Positions 1-8,263 of a stretch of DNA of 21,854 nt are shown piece after piece. Source of the stretch: Ignavibacteriota bacterium (GTDB lineage Bacteria > Bacteroidota > Ignavibacteria > Tepidaquicellales > Tepidaquicellaceae). The notes beneath the pieces were generated by a model. That model saw nothing but the letters and a program-made list of their open reading frames with translations, was not told the DNA's origin and searched no databases. Position 1 is the first letter of the stretch. Each line of letters starts with the position of its first letter. The DNA lies in the NCBI GenBank assembly GCA_003158365.1, contig PMIW01000210.1:7995-29848 (forward strand), given 5' to 3'. Position numbers and translations under genes: made by a program.

Positions 1-321
1 ATATACCAGGCAATCAGAATCGAAGTGAACGGCGAACTGGAAGATTTAAAAAAGGTTCTGGAAGACTCCTTCGGACTGCTGGAAAATGGAGGAAGACTTG
101 TGGTGGTCTCTTACCACTCGCTGGAAGATAGAATTGTGAAGAATTTTATAAAAGAAAAAGCCTTTATCCCGTCTGTATCAAAATACAGCAGGGATGCTAC
201 AGAAAAACAAGAAAGATTCAAAATTTTGACAAAAAAGGCGCTTTTGCCGGATGGGATTGAAGTGAATTCAAACCCGAAATCACGAAGCGCAAAATTGAGA
301 GCGGCAGAGAAAAATGGATAA
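1..321 (+). CDS. rsmH: 16S rRNA (cytosine-1402-N4)-methyltransferase RsmH, C-terminal fragment
   Basis: RsmH (MraW) methylates N4 of C1402 in the 16S rRNA decoding centre using SAM, and is usually the second gene of dcw clusters. Only the last 106 codons are inside the window; the reading frame is open from base 1, so the gene is cut by the window edge and the GTG at 25 is an internal valine, not a start. Visible family signatures are YQAIRIEVNGEL (usual form TFQALRIAVNxEL), VVVSYHSLEDRIVKNF and the C-terminal PKSRSAKLRAAEK. The stop codon lies inside the next gene, an 8-base overlap that suggests translational coupling. Identification is very secure; nothing can be said about the SAM-binding N-terminal half. 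Confidence 0.96.
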   Translation: MYQAIRIEVNGELEDLKKVLEDSFGLLENGGRLVVVSYHSLEDRIVKNFIKEKAFIPSVSKYSRDATEKQERFKILTKKALLPDGIEVNSNPKSRSAKLRAAEKNG

Positions 322-640
322 TATCAAAACACCGGATAAAAAAGTTAAAAGAAGAATTTCAATTTTTCAGTTGTTAATCTTCCTGTTCATTTTATCGGGT
401 GTTATTGTTTTCTACATAAATAACATCATTGCCGTAAACCAGCTGATTGGCAAAAATAATGAGCTGAAAGATGCAATCAATAAAACTGTACAGGTGAATT
501 ACACTTACCAGATTGAAATAGAAAGGTTAAGCAGTTATGACAGGATTAAATCACTTGTAACGGATAAATTCGGTCTCAAATTATCCGATACGGTTGCAAA
601 AAGCAACGATTATTTAATAATAAATAAATCGGAATTCTGA
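314..640 (+). CDS. ftsL: FtsL-like divisome bitopic membrane protein
   Basis: Small protein of 108 residues with a basic cytoplasmic N-terminus (KKVKRR), one hydrophobic segment at about residues 15-36, and a polar heptad-like extracytoplasmic part suggestive of a coiled coil. This is the FtsL architecture: FtsL joins FtsQ and FtsB in a complex that activates FtsWI septal synthesis. FtsL is poorly conserved in sequence, so the call rests on topology, size and the invariant position between rsmH and ftsI. The ending with KSLVTDKFGLKL resembles the short globular tail of FtsL proteins. The start overlaps rsmH by 8 bases, and three bases separate its stop from ftsI. No separate ftsB is seen in the window. 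Confidence 0.85.
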   Translation: MDNIKTPDKKVKRRISIFQLLIFLFILSGVIVFYINNIIAVNQLIGKNNELKDAINKTVQVNYTYQIEIERLSSYDRIKSLVTDKFGLKLSDTVAKSNDYLIINKSEF

Positions 641-643
641 TAA

Positions 644-2833
644 ATGTACAATTTTCCAAATAAACCGCAGAAAGAAATCAACAAAAAAAGAAGGATGAAT
701 ATCTTTCTTTTCGTATTTCTGCTTGGTTTTCTGGGAATTGCCGCAAGGCTTGTACAAATACAGGTGATAGATTCCGAAAAATATATTTATGTTGCCAAAA
801 AGCAATCGCAATCACGTGATATAATAGTACCGCCGAGAGGATTGATATTCGACAGGAATATGAATCCGCTCGTATCAAATCAATATAAAATTACTGTATC
901 TGCTGACCCTTACAGGATAAAATCACCCGACAGTGTAGCAACTATTTTGTCTGAAATTTTCAAAAGAAACAGAAACGAATATTTAGAGCTCCTTCAAAAT
1001 AAAAACAATCCTACGGTTTACCTCGAAAGAAAGTCAGACCTTCAGGATTTAAAGGGACTGGATACTTTGAAGATTGACGGGCTTAATATTATTACTGAGC
1101 CGTCGAGATTTTACAATTACGGCTCGCTTGCTTCTCAGATAATTGGTTTTACCAATATGGAAAATAAAGGGGTCAGCGGAGTAGAGCTTGCATTTAATAA
1201 GGAACTGACAGGTCAGGAAGGCTACCTGATTATGCAGAAGGACGGGAAAGGGAATAAGAGACCCGATTTGAGTTATACTCAAAGAGAACCTGTGCAGGGT
1301 GATAATATAATTTTAACGATAGATAAGAATATCCAGCAGCTTGCAGAAGAGGAACTTGAAAACGGTGTAAAATATTTTAGCGCGGAAAAAGGCAAAGTAG
1401 TTGTGATATCGGTAAAAACAGGTGAAATACTTGCGATGTCTTCTTTCCCGACTTTCAATCCGAATACAATTTCTGCGGAAGATACAGTAGGGATGAAGAA
1501 CTCGGTAGTATCCGATATTTATGAACCGGGTTCAACTTTTAAAATTATAACCGCTGCGGGAATTCTCGAAGAAAATTTATTAACCGAAAATTCAGTAATA
1601 CCGGTTGATAATGGTTCTTACACTATATATGGAATGAAGATTACAGATACTCACACAGCATCTTCCATGACTTTCCAGCAGATAATAGAATTTTCGAGCA
1701 ATGTGGGAGTTTCAAAACTTTCCGAAAAACTCGGAACTGAAAGATTTTATAAATATGCCAGAGATTTTGGTATCGGGATTTATACTGGTGTCGAACTAAG
1801 AGGAGAAAACAAAGGATACCTGAAACGCCCTGTTGACTTTACTCCCGGCTCGCTTCAGTTCATGTCTATCGGATATCAGGTCGCCGTGAATTTGCTTCAG
1901 CTTTCGATGGCATATGACTGCATTGCGAACCAGGGAATGCTTATGAAACCGATGATAGTGAAAAAAGAATTATCTCCGAACGGACAGGTAATGCTTGAGA
2001 ATTTCCCGTCAACCGTAAGACAGGTTGTTTCGGTACAGACTGCAAAGAGATTGTCACAGATGTTCCTCGGTGTCGTTGAAAGAGGAACCGGTACAGATGC
2101 AAAGGTTAATGGCGTGAATGTCGCGGGTAAAACCGGTACTGCTCAAAGAATTGTACAGGGTGAATATTCAAGCAGCTCACATAATTCCTCTTTCATCGGA
2201 TATTTCCCGGTTGAAAATCCTGTGATTTTAATAGCTGTTGTTTTGGATGACCCGAAATCAGGAGAGTACTACGGCGGAAAAGTAGCCGCTCCTGTATTCC
2301 AGAAGATTGCAACAAGGATTTTAAATTATGCAGGTAACAATATAAATACCACAGATTTCCTGAATGTTTCGTTCGATAAAAATTTAAATACCCAGCAGCC
2401 GAACTCACAGGAAACAAAAGGTGATTTCAAAACCGTTCCTGCCATGCTCGAGATGAATATTGAAAGTGCAATTGAAATTCTGAAAGAAAGAAAGATAAAA
2501 TTCGAAGTAGAAAATTACAATAAAAAAGATAAGGATGCATCGGTAAGATTTGTGGTTTCGGAACAAATCCCGAAGCCGGATGAGAAAATTTCTGCAGGTG
2601 AAAATGTAGTTGTGAAGTTAAAAGTGAAAGAAGTTACATTCAGCCAGACTAAATCACAAAAAGTGCCTGATGTAAAAAATATGAGTTTAAGAAAAGCAAT
2701 TAACAAAATGATATCGGAAGGATTTGTGGTGGAAATAGTTGGCAGCGGCGAAGTAGTTGACCAGATACCAAAACCGGGCAATGAAGTTGTAGGCAAGAGC
2801 AAAGTTATATTGATCTGCAAAAATGAATTATAA
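644..2833 (+). CDS. ftsI: Septal peptidoglycan transpeptidase FtsI (class B PBP) with two C-terminal PASTA domains
   Basis: Class B penicillin-binding protein that crosslinks septal peptidoglycan with FtsW. A basic N-terminus is followed by one membrane anchor (about residues 18-38), then a dimerisation domain opening with the PPRGLIFDRN signature (from about residue 63). The transpeptidase domain carries all three active-site motifs: S297-T-F-K300 (nucleophile Ser297), S351-S-N353 and K496-T-G-T499. The C-terminus adds two PASTA-like domains, about residues 595-660 (VPAML start) and 672-727 (VPDVKNMS start), each with the typical IPKP turn. At 729 residues it is longer than E. coli FtsI (588) because of the PASTA extension, resembling the PBP2x/SpoVD type. 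The gene follows ftsL by 3 bases and overlaps murE by 11. Confidence 0.96.
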   Translation: MYNFPNKPQKEINKKRRMNIFLFVFLLGFLGIAARLVQIQVIDSEKYIYVAKKQSQSRDIIVPPRGLIFDRNMNPLVSNQYKITVSADPYRIKSPDSVATILSEIFKRNRNEYLELLQNKNNPTVYLERKSDLQDLKGLDTLKIDGLNIITEPSRFYNYGSLASQIIGFTNMENKGVSGVELAFNKELTGQEGYLIMQKDGKGNKRPDLSYTQREPVQGDNIILTIDKNIQQLAEEELENGVKYFSAEKGKVVVISVKTGEILAMSSFPTFNPNTISAEDTVGMKNSVVSDIYEPGSTFKIITAAGILEENLLTENSVIPVDNGSYTIYGMKITDTHTASSMTFQQIIEFSSNVGVSKLSEKLGTERFYKYARDFGIGIYTGVELRGENKGYLKRPVDFTPGSLQFMSIGYQVAVNLLQLSMAYDCIANQGMLMKPMIVKKELSPNGQVMLENFPSTVRQVVSVQTAKRLSQMFLGVVERGTGTDAKVNGVNVAGKTGTAQRIVQGEYSSSSHNSSFIGYFPVENPVILIAVVLDDPKSGEYYGGKVAAPVFQKIATRILNYAGNNINTTDFLNVSFDKNLNTQQPNSQETKGDFKTVPAMLEMNIESAIEILKERKIKFEVENYNKKDKDASVRFVVSEQIPKPDEKISAGENVVVKLKVKEVTFSQTKSQKVPDVKNMSLRKAINKMISEGFVVEIVGSGEVVDQIPKPGNEVVGKSKVILICKNEL

Positions 2834-4319
2834 AATGAGATACTCAGAATTATTAAATATTGCAGGAATAGATTCCAAAACCGTAAAAGATTTTACGGTC
2901 AAAGGTCTTGCTTATGATTCCAGGAAAATAAAAGAAGGGTTTATTTTCTTTGCTATAAAAGGATATAAAGAAGACGGAAATAAGTATGTACCCAAAGCCA
3001 TAGAGGACGGGGCAAAAGCGATTATTACAGATTTTATTACTGAAAAAGATTTTGTGGAAGAAATATCCGATGAAATCAATATTATAGGTGTAGATGATGT
3101 AAGAAAAGTGATGGCACAGATTGCATATGCATATTACGGTAAGCCTTCGGAGAAAATAAAATTAATCGGTGTAACAGGTACTAACGGAAAAACAACAATA
3201 ACATATTTACTAAAACATATATTCGAAGCAGCAGGATTCAAATGCGGTCTGGTCGGGACAATCGACTACGTGACAGGAGCGAGCAAGAAGGAATCAAGAT
3301 TGACTACACCCGATTCAATTGAAATTAACTCAATGCTCAGGGAAATGGCTGACACGGGAATTGATTATTGTTTTATGGAAGTCTCTTCGATTGCATTGGT
3401 ACTTCACAGAGTATTTGGACAGAAATTTTCCGCAGGGGTTTTCACGAATCTGACAAGTGAGCATCTTGATTTACATAAAAATATGCAAAACTATTTTGAT
3501 GCAAAGAAAATATTATTTGATTATTTGGATGAAACCGGTTTTGCGGTATCAAACCTTGATGACAGGTATGGATTTGATATAATTAAACAAACGAAAGCGA
3601 AGAAAATTTACTACACGATGAAATCGGATGCAGATTATAAAGCAGTAAATGAAAAGATTTCCATGGAAGGTCTTTCGTTCGATATTTTATGCAGGGAAGG
3701 TAAATATAATATAAATTCGAATCTTACCGGAAGATTTAATATATACAATTTACTGGCTGCTGTTTCACTTGCGCGTTCTTTGAATATTGATTTTGAGACT
3801 ATCCAAAAGGCAATATCTGGCTTCGGTGCAGTTAACGGACGATTCAATAAAATAGAACTGCCGAATAAAGCTTATGCAGTGATAGATTATTCACATACTT
3901 CGGATTCACTGAAAAATGCAGTCGAATCCGCAATTGAAATCAGGAATATGAATCCCGAAAAAGGAAGAGTGATTACAATTTTCGGATGCGGCGGAAACAA
4001 AGACAGGACAAAGCGTCCTGTGATGGGTGAAATTGCCACATCTCTTTCAGATTATACTATTATCACTTCTGATAATCCGAGATTCGAAGACCCGATGGAC
4101 ATTATTAATGAAATTCTGGAAGGCGTAAAGACAAAAGGTAATTATGAAATAGACGCGAACCGAGAAACTGCAATTAAAAAGGGAATCGAAATATCGAGAA
4201 AAGGGGATATAATTCTGATATGCGGAAAAGGTCATGAGACGTACCAGGAAGTGAAAGGCGTGAAATCACATTTTGATGATAAAGAAATGATAGAAAAATA
4301 TTCTAATCTGGCAAAATAA
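2823..4319 (+). CDS. murE: UDP-MurNAc-L-Ala-D-Glu:meso-diaminopimelate ligase MurE
   Basis: Cytoplasmic ATP-dependent ligase adding the third stem-peptide residue. Length (498) is normal. The N-terminal UDP-binding domain has SRKIKEGFIFFAIKG; the central ATPase domain has the P-loop GVTGTNGKTT (residues 116-125), TTPDS, TNLTSEHLDLH and the probable carbamylated lysine K228 in DAKKILF. The C-terminal domain has D417-N-P-R420, the motif that selects meso-diaminopimelate rather than lysine, plus GKGHETYQ. One oddity is Ile190 in EVSSIAL, where most MurE proteins have His (EVSSHxL); the codon is clearly ATT. Start uncertain: ATG 2823 overlaps ftsI by 11 bases, while ATG 2835 gives a product four residues shorter and a one-base gap; neither has a Shine-Dalgarno sequence. 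Confidence 0.96.
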   Translation: MNYKMRYSELLNIAGIDSKTVKDFTVKGLAYDSRKIKEGFIFFAIKGYKEDGNKYVPKAIEDGAKAIITDFITEKDFVEEISDEINIIGVDDVRKVMAQIAYAYYGKPSEKIKLIGVTGTNGKTTITYLLKHIFEAAGFKCGLVGTIDYVTGASKKESRLTTPDSIEINSMLREMADTGIDYCFMEVSSIALVLHRVFGQKFSAGVFTNLTSEHLDLHKNMQNYFDAKKILFDYLDETGFAVSNLDDRYGFDIIKQTKAKKIYYTMKSDADYKAVNEKISMEGLSFDILCREGKYNINSNLTGRFNIYNLLAAVSLARSLNIDFETIQKAISGFGAVNGRFNKIELPNKAYAVIDYSHTSDSLKNAVESAIEIRNMNPEKGRVITIFGCGGNKDRTKRPVMGEIATSLSDYTIITSDNPRFEDPMDIINEILEGVKTKGNYEIDANRETAIKKGIEISRKGDIILICGKGHETYQEVKGVKSHFDDKEMIEKYSNLAK

Positions 4320-4321
4320 AA

Positions 4322-5716
4322 ATGATAAGCACAAGAGACATATTAAAGCTTAACAGCAAAAAAATTAATTTTGAAAAAATCAATTTCAAGAATTTTCTTT
4401 ATGTATCAATTGATTCAAGAGATATAAGAAAGAATGTTTTATTTATTGCTATTAAGGGTGAAATAACAGACGGTCATAATTATTTGAGCGACGTATTTAA
4501 AAAAGGTGCGGCAGCTGCAATCGTAAATGAAAACTGGTATAACAAGAATAAAAACAAATTTAAGGGAAAAGTATTTATAGTCGTAAAGGAGACAATAAAA
4601 TCTCTTGGCGAGCTTGCGAAAATTCATTTGCAGAGATTTACAATTCCGGTTCTGTTTGTTGGCGGCAGCAACGGTAAAACAACAACTAAAGATTTAATAG
4701 CATCTGTTTTATCGAAGGGATATAATGTATTAAAGAATGAAGGAAATTTAAATAATCACATAGGATTGCCTCTGACTATACTTAAACTGGACAGCTATCA
4801 CAATATGTGCGTGCTGGAAGCAGGAAGCAATCATTTTAATGAAATAAAATATTTATGCGAAATCGTAGAGCCGGGATACGGGCTGGTAACAAATATAGGC
4901 AGGGAACATCTCGAGTTCTTCAGGAATCTCGACGGTGTTGCAAAAGAAGAGTTTTCGCTTTTTGATTATTTAATAAAAAAGAATAATCAGGGATTATGCT
5001 TGATGAATTTTGATGATGCCTGCACAAGGAAATATTTTGCAAAGAAAAAACCTTTAAGGTGTTTTTCTTATTCATACAATTTTGAAACAGATGTAAAAGC
5101 AAAATTTGTAAAATACACGGAAAATTTTGAACCTGTTATACAATTGAAATATAACGGAAAAACAATTGTGACAAGGGTCAGCACTTTTGGAAAGCACTCT
5201 GTTTATAACGCTCTGGCAGCGGCTGCAGCAGGATTGTATTTCGGTATAAGTCTGAATCAGATTAAATCGTCGCTTGAGAATTATGAACCTGCAAGTTCGA
5301 AGCGAATGGAAACTGAAAGAAAAAACGGATTATTGATTATTAACGATGCTTATAACAGCAATCCCGACTCCGTAAAACTCGGACTCGAGACTTTAATGGA
5401 ATACAAAGCAAAAGGGAAAATTCATATTGTATTAGCGGACATGCTTGAGCTCGGCAAAAGCAGCAGAAAAGAACATTTTGAAACAGGAAAGCTGATAAAA
5501 AAAATGAAATTCGAAAACCTCTGCACTTTTGGAAATGAAGCAAAGAATGTTTTCATCGGTGCCAAAGGATTAAAAAATAATTTTTACTTTGAAACAAAGG
5601 AAGATTTGACAAATTACCTGTTAAATATATTAATAAAAGGTGATGTGATATATTTCAAAGGTTCCAGGGGAATGAAGCTTGAAGAAGTTGTGGGAAAAAT
5701 ATCAAGCGGGTTTTAA
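4322..5716 (+). CDS. murF: UDP-MurNAc-tripeptide:D-alanyl-D-alanine ligase MurF
   Basis: Last cytoplasmic Mur ligase, adding the D-Ala-D-Ala dipeptide to give UDP-MurNAc-pentapeptide. The N-terminal domain has the MurE/MurF-type DSRDIRKNVLFIAIKG; the ATPase P-loop is G115-SNGKTTTK (to residue 122), followed by NLNNHIGLPLTIL, a MurF hallmark, and EAGSNHFNEI. The C-terminal domain carries the diagnostic DAYNSNPDS (residues 342-350), LADMLELG and KGSRGMKLEEVV. Length 464 is typical. It follows murE after two bases. Having murF inside the cluster is normal for many phyla, but in many Bacteroidetes it lies elsewhere. Downstream is the first sizeable gap of the operon (44 bases, AT repeat). Confidence 0.96.
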   Translation: MISTRDILKLNSKKINFEKINFKNFLYVSIDSRDIRKNVLFIAIKGEITDGHNYLSDVFKKGAAAAIVNENWYNKNKNKFKGKVFIVVKETIKSLGELAKIHLQRFTIPVLFVGGSNGKTTTKDLIASVLSKGYNVLKNEGNLNNHIGLPLTILKLDSYHNMCVLEAGSNHFNEIKYLCEIVEPGYGLVTNIGREHLEFFRNLDGVAKEEFSLFDYLIKKNNQGLCLMNFDDACTRKYFAKKKPLRCFSYSYNFETDVKAKFVKYTENFEPVIQLKYNGKTIVTRVSTFGKHSVYNALAAAAAGLYFGISLNQIKSSLENYEPASSKRMETERKNGLLIINDAYNSNPDSVKLGLETLMEYKAKGKIHIVLADMLELGKSSRKEHFETGKLIKKMKFENLCTFGNEAKNVFIGAKGLKNNFYFETKEDLTNYLLNILIKGDVIYFKGSRGMKLEEVVGKISSGF

Positions 5717-5731
5717 AAAAATAAAAATTAC

Positions 5732-5751
5732 TAATTATTAATTATTAATTA
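5732..5751. repeat. Tandem AT heptad repeat in the murF-mraY gap
   Basis: The 44-base gap between murF and mraY is almost entirely A/T and contains nearly three tandem copies of the heptad TAATTAT. The same 20-base string occurs in inverted orientation at 15755-15774, just after ftsZ. There is no obvious T-tailed GC hairpin here, so it does not look like a terminator. It could be a UP-like promoter element, a nucleoid-protein site or a low-complexity tract; the sequence alone cannot decide. Confidence 0.6.
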
Positions 5752-5760
5752 CTATTTAAA

Positions 5761-6870
5761 TTGTTATACTACTTAGCAGAATACATAAATTCATTGTGGC
5801 ATCCGCCCGGGTTCGATGTGTTCAGGTATCTGACATTTCGTTCGGCAATTTCTGCCATAACTGCTTTGATATTTAGTTTTTTTATCGGCCCCATTATAAT
5901 AAAAATATTAAAGAAGAAGCAGATTGGTGAAGCAAAAAAAGAAGACGGACCGCAATTTCACTGGTCAAAAGCAGGAACCCCGACAATGGGTGGACTGATA
6001 ATATTATTCTCCGTTTTAATTCCAGTAATTCTATGGGGAGATATAAAAAATATCTACATAATCCTGATGTTATTTGTCACCATATCACTTGGATTGGTTG
6101 GATTTCTTGATGATTATCTTAAAGTCGTGAAGAAATACAAAAAAGGACTGCTTGCAAAATATAAATTACTCGGGCAGGTAACAGTCGGTTTAATCGTCGG
6201 TTTTGTAATTTATTTCCATCCCCATTTCGAAGGGATTAATACAATTACAACAATACCGTTTTTAAAAAATTACGAATTTGATTTTTCACTGTTCTATATT
6301 CCGATAATTGTTCTTATAATCACTTATACCTCTAACGCAGTTAATCTTACGGACGGTCTGGACGGGCTTGCAACGGGAACAGTCGGAATTGTGGTTTTTG
6401 CAATCGGTATAATTGCTTATGTATCTGGTAATATTGAAACAGCAAAATATCTGAATATAATTTACCTGAGAGGAAACGGTGAGCTGATAGTTTATTGTGC
6501 GGCATTAACCGGCGCAGCACTTGGATTTCTCTGGTATAATTCACATCCGGCGCAGGTATTCATGGGTGATACTGGCTCGCTTGCACTCGGAGGTGCTGTC
6601 GGTACGCTATGCATTCTTGTTAAAAAGGAATTTTTGCTTCCTTTGCTCGGCGGAATATTTTTTGCCGAAACGGTATCAGTAATTTTACAAAGATATTATT
6701 TCAAATATACTAAAAAGAAATACGGTGAAGGCAGAAGAATTTTTAAGATGGCGCCTTTACATCATCATTTTGAAATGAAGGGAATTCCGGAAGATAAAAT
6801 AGTTGTAAGATTTTATATAATTGCAATATTACTTGCAATAATGGCATTGGCAACATTTAAAATCAGGTAA
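5761..6870 (+). CDS. mraY: Phospho-MurNAc-pentapeptide translocase MraY (lipid I synthase)
   Basis: Polytopic inner-membrane enzyme that transfers phospho-MurNAc-pentapeptide to undecaprenyl phosphate, making lipid I. At 369 residues it has family length, with about ten hydrophobic segments. Active-site features are the D117-D118 pair in FLDDYLKV, N195-LTDGLDG, the essential Asp D270 in FMGDTGS, and the APLHHHFE histidine motif (H334-H336). The start is TTG at 5761: the N-terminus MLYYLAEYIN...FDVFRYLTFR aligns end to end with known MraY N-termini (MLxxLAE...FNVFxYLTFR), so a later ATG would truncate a conserved helix. The GTPTMGG signature is also present. It is preceded by the 44-base AT-rich gap and followed by murD after four bases. 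Confidence 0.97.
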   Translation: MLYYLAEYINSLWHPPGFDVFRYLTFRSAISAITALIFSFFIGPIIIKILKKKQIGEAKKEDGPQFHWSKAGTPTMGGLIILFSVLIPVILWGDIKNIYIILMLFVTISLGLVGFLDDYLKVVKKYKKGLLAKYKLLGQVTVGLIVGFVIYFHPHFEGINTITTIPFLKNYEFDFSLFYIPIIVLIITYTSNAVNLTDGLDGLATGTVGIVVFAIGIIAYVSGNIETAKYLNIIYLRGNGELIVYCAALTGAALGFLWYNSHPAQVFMGDTGSLALGGAVGTLCILVKKEFLLPLLGGIFFAETVSVILQRYYFKYTKKKYGEGRRIFKMAPLHHHFEMKGIPEDKIVVRFYIIAILLAIMALATFKIR

Positions 6871-6874
6871 AAAA

Positions 6875-8263
6875 TTGAAAAAATCTGAAGTAAATAAATA
6901 TTCGTTTGTAATTCTCGGGGCAGGCAGAAGCGGTATAGGTGCTGCAAAACTGCTGAAGAAAAACGGTGCAAAAGTTTTTTTAAGCGATAACACTGCTCGA
7001 GAAAAACTGATGTATTTCGATGAAAAAACATTAAATGAATTCGATATTCCGTTTGAACTCGGGGGACATACGGATAAAATATATGAATACGATATTTTCG
7101 TAAAAAGCCCGGGAATTCCGATGAATAGCGAAGTCATAAAAAAAGCTTTAAGCCTTAATAAAAGAGTTTTAAGTGAAATTGAAATCGCATACTGGTTCTG
7201 CGAGTGCCCGATTATTGCCGTGACAGGTACGAACGGAAAAACAACAACGACGGTATTAACGGGTGAAATTTTCAAAAAAGCCGGAATCGATACGAAGGTT
7301 TGCGGTAATGTCGGCCTTGCGTTCTCGGAAGTTGTGGAAGATGTAAATAAAGATTCTATAGTTGTTTTGGAGACGAGCAGTTTCCAGCTCGAAAGCATTG
7401 AAAGCTTCAGGCCTGCAGTTTCTTTGTTTCTGACTTTTACTCCCGACCATATAGACTGGCATGGCTCAATGGATAACTATATGAAGGCAAAACTGAAAGT
7501 GAATATTAATCAGACCGGTCAGGATGCAATAGTATATAATTATGACGATGAAAAAATTAATAAGCAAAAATATAATTTCAAAAGCAATCCGGTTGCATTC
7601 AGCATTGAAAAAAATCTGGAAAACGAAGGCCTGACATCAGGGTGTTATTCGGTTAATAATGATATTGTCTTTTTTAACAAGAGTAAAAACGAAAGAACTA
7701 TGATTATGAAAGCCGATGATATTTTTATAAGAGGAAAACATAATCTAAGCAATTCTCTAGCGGCAATATCTGCGGCAAAAGTATTCGGAGTGAACAATCA
7801 TGCGATTAAAATGACTTTAAAAAATTTCAAAGGTGTCGAGCACAGGATAGAACCTGTAAGGGAGCTGAACGGAGTCAAATTTTTCAATGATTCAAAGGCT
7901 ACTAATTTCGATTCGCTTTACGTAGCCCTCGAAAGCTTTGAAAAAAATATCATTCTGATTATGGGCGGTAAAAAAGGCGACAATAAGTTTGAACTGGTAA
8001 AGGATTTTATTTCGAAAAGGGTAATAAAGATTTTTGCTATAGGGCAAAGCAGCGATGCAATTTACGATTATTTTAAATCTGTTGTAAAAGTTGATAAATC
8101 CAAAACTCTCGGCGAAGCTGTCGAAAAATCATTTGAATTTTCACAATATGGTGATGTAGTTCTGTTTTCACCGGGATATAAAAGTTTTGATATGTTCGAT
8201 AATTTCGAACACAGGGGAAGTGAATTTAAAAAAGCCGTTAACAATTTAAATCCGAAAAAATGA
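6875..8263 (+). CDS. murD: UDP-MurNAc-L-alanine:D-glutamate ligase MurD
   Basis: Cytoplasmic ligase adding D-Glu to UDP-MurNAc-L-Ala. The N-terminal Rossmann-like domain begins FVILGAGRSGIGAAKLL; the ATPase domain has VTGTNGKTTTT (residues 116-126), ETSSFQLE and DHIDWHGSM; the C-terminal domain has F337-NDSKATN (to 344), the MurD fingerprint, GGKKGDNKF and the terminal SFDMFDNFEHRGSEF. Length 462 is normal. The start is TTG at 6875, four bases after mraY; it gives a basic leader and complete Rossmann domain, and no in-frame ATG precedes the glycine-rich loop. The stop overlaps ftsW by four bases (ATGA), a classic coupling junction. Confidence 0.96.
   Translation: MKKSEVNKYSFVILGAGRSGIGAAKLLKKNGAKVFLSDNTAREKLMYFDEKTLNEFDIPFELGGHTDKIYEYDIFVKSPGIPMNSEVIKKALSLNKRVLSEIEIAYWFCECPIIAVTGTNGKTTTTVLTGEIFKKAGIDTKVCGNVGLAFSEVVEDVNKDSIVVLETSSFQLESIESFRPAVSLFLTFTPDHIDWHGSMDNYMKAKLKVNINQTGQDAIVYNYDDEKINKQKYNFKSNPVAFSIEKNLENEGLTSGCYSVNNDIVFFNKSKNERTMIMKADDIFIRGKHNLSNSLAAISAAKVFGVNNHAIKMTLKNFKGVEHRIEPVRELNGVKFFNDSKATNFDSLYVALESFEKNIILIMGGKKGDNKFELVKDFISKRVIKIFAIGQSSDAIYDYFKSVVKVDKSKTLGEAVEKSFEFSQYGDVVLFSPGYKSFDMFDNFEHRGSEFKKAVNNLNPKK

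Noticed and set aside
25..27. GTG as a possible start of the first gene
   Set aside because: The upstream frame is open to base 1 and encodes the conserved RsmH segment YQAIRIE, so the gene simply runs off the window.
6829..7398. 189-codon open frame on the minus strand across the mraY-murD junction
   Set aside because: It lies antisense to two well-supported genes, has a Ser/Phe/Pro-rich composition typical of a reverse-strand shadow and no recognisable domain.
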